Source: Verrucomicrobiota bacterium (GTDB lineage Bacteria > Verrucomicrobiota > Verrucomicrobiia > Limisphaerales > JAHEOI01). From it: a stretch of 5,365 nt of DNA. Under the pieces are notes generated by a model. That model was not told the origin of the DNA, ran no database searches, and saw only the letters and a list, made by a program, of their open reading frames with translations. Location of the stretch: contig JAHEOI010000362.1 in NCBI GenBank assembly GCA_018610125.1, positions 1 through 5,365 of the forward strand. Direction: 5' to 3'. Of the stretch, positions 5,034 through 5,365 are shown in pieces. Positions within the stretch are counted from its first letter, which is position 1; every line of letters begins with the position of its first letter. Position numbers and translations under genes: made by a program.

Positions 5034-5036
5034 AGG
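5020..5036. promoter_or_regulatory. Operator-like inverted repeat over the P450 -10 box
   Basis: CCTATC-GCCAT-GATAGG is a perfect 6-bp inverted repeat with a 5-base centre that covers the -10 box. A bound repressor would block open-complex formation. Confidence 0.45.
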
Positions 5037-5065
5037 TTAAAAATCTTGAAGGAGCAAAAAGGGTT

Positions 5066-5365
5066 ATGATCGCGTCATCACCTCCCAAACCGCCAAAAGT
5101 CGCAGAGCGATTTCCATTGCAAAACGCGATGGCACTGAGGAGTGATTTTTTGGGCTTTTTGCAACGGTTGCACGCGGCCGGCGGCGGCTTGGCTCGATTT
5201 CGCGCGGCGGGAATGGAGTTCGTCCTTGTAAGCGACCCCGATGCCATTCGCGAAGTCCTTGCCAGCCGGTCGAATGAGTTTACCAAGGGGCGCGTGCTCA
5301 ATCTGCGGAGCACCGAGATCATTATCGGCAACGGACTGCTTCGCAGCGAAGGGGCGGTGCACCGA
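5066..5365 (+). CDS. Cytochrome P450, N-terminal 100 residues (cut by window end)
   Basis: The frame is open from the ATG at 5066 to the end of the window. The start follows AAGGAG (5049-5054) by 11 bases, slightly far; AAAAAGGG nearer the ATG may help. After a Pro/Lys-rich start (PPKPPK), residues 42-56 (LARFRAAGMEFVLVS) match the first beta strands of P450s, 57-70 (DPDAIREVLASRSN) the B helix, 71-76 (EFTKGR) the following turn, and 88-100 (GNGLLRSEGAVHR) the lead-in to the C helix, where P450s usually go on with an arginine-rich stretch that contacts haem. About three quarters of the protein, including the EXXR motif and the haem-binding cysteine loop, lies outside. There is no membrane anchor, so it is a soluble bacterial class P450, a haem monooxygenase that needs a separate redox partner. 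The substrate cannot be inferred. It has its own promoter with overlapping palindromes. Confidence 0.88.
   Translation, partial: MIASSPPKPPKVAERFPLQNAMALRSDFLGFLQRLHAAGGGLARFRAAGMEFVLVSDPDAIREVLASRSNEFTKGRVLNLRSTEIIIGNGLLRSEGAVHR

Overview
The window looks like a piece of a Planctomycetota chromosome, probably near the Pirellulaceae. The reasons are moderate GC content, long gene-poor spacers packed with short hairpins, a secreted BNR/Asp-box protein, a stand-alone TIR protein and a cytochrome P450. No rRNA or tRNA is present to prove this, so the taxonomic call is an inference. All intact genes lie on the plus strand and appear to be separate transcription units, not one operon.

Region by region: (1) 1-166 is the C-terminal end of a membrane transporter (MFS-like), closed by a clear rho-independent terminator at 249-286. 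(2) 287-890 is a degraded stretch. It holds a minus-strand N-terminal stub of a HAD-family phosphatase (454-603) that stops after its first catalytic motif, and a nested inverted-repeat element (687-785). (3) 975-2105 encodes a 376-residue TIR-domain protein with the putative catalytic Glu139, a short HhH-like N-terminal motif and an unrecognised C-terminal domain. Its best ribosome binding site points at a different, 33-codon overlapping reading frame. A 16-17 bp imperfect direct repeat sits exactly around the ORF, each copy carrying an in-frame TAA. (4) 2106-2824 is non-coding: first a mosaic of short hairpins (2328-2496), then an AT-rich control region with two sigma70-like promoters, a palindrome over a -35 box, and a long structured leader. 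(5) 2825-4531 encodes a secreted, Asp-box (sialidase-like) six-bladed beta-propeller protein, followed by a hairpin and a strong terminator (4603-4633). (6) 4634-5065 is non-coding and rich in hairpins and operator-like palindromes. (7) 5066-5365 is the start of a cytochrome P450 gene cut by the window end, preceded by a TTGACA promoter with an inverted repeat lying over its -10 box.

How the genes relate: nothing indicates a shared pathway among transporter, TIR protein, propeller and P450. The most interesting part is the solitary TIR gene between remnant and repeat sequence. It has the look of an acquired defence-type gene with an unknown sensing domain and an unusual translation start. The operator-like palindromes at the propeller and P450 promoters suggest both are controlled by local repressors that are not encoded in this window.
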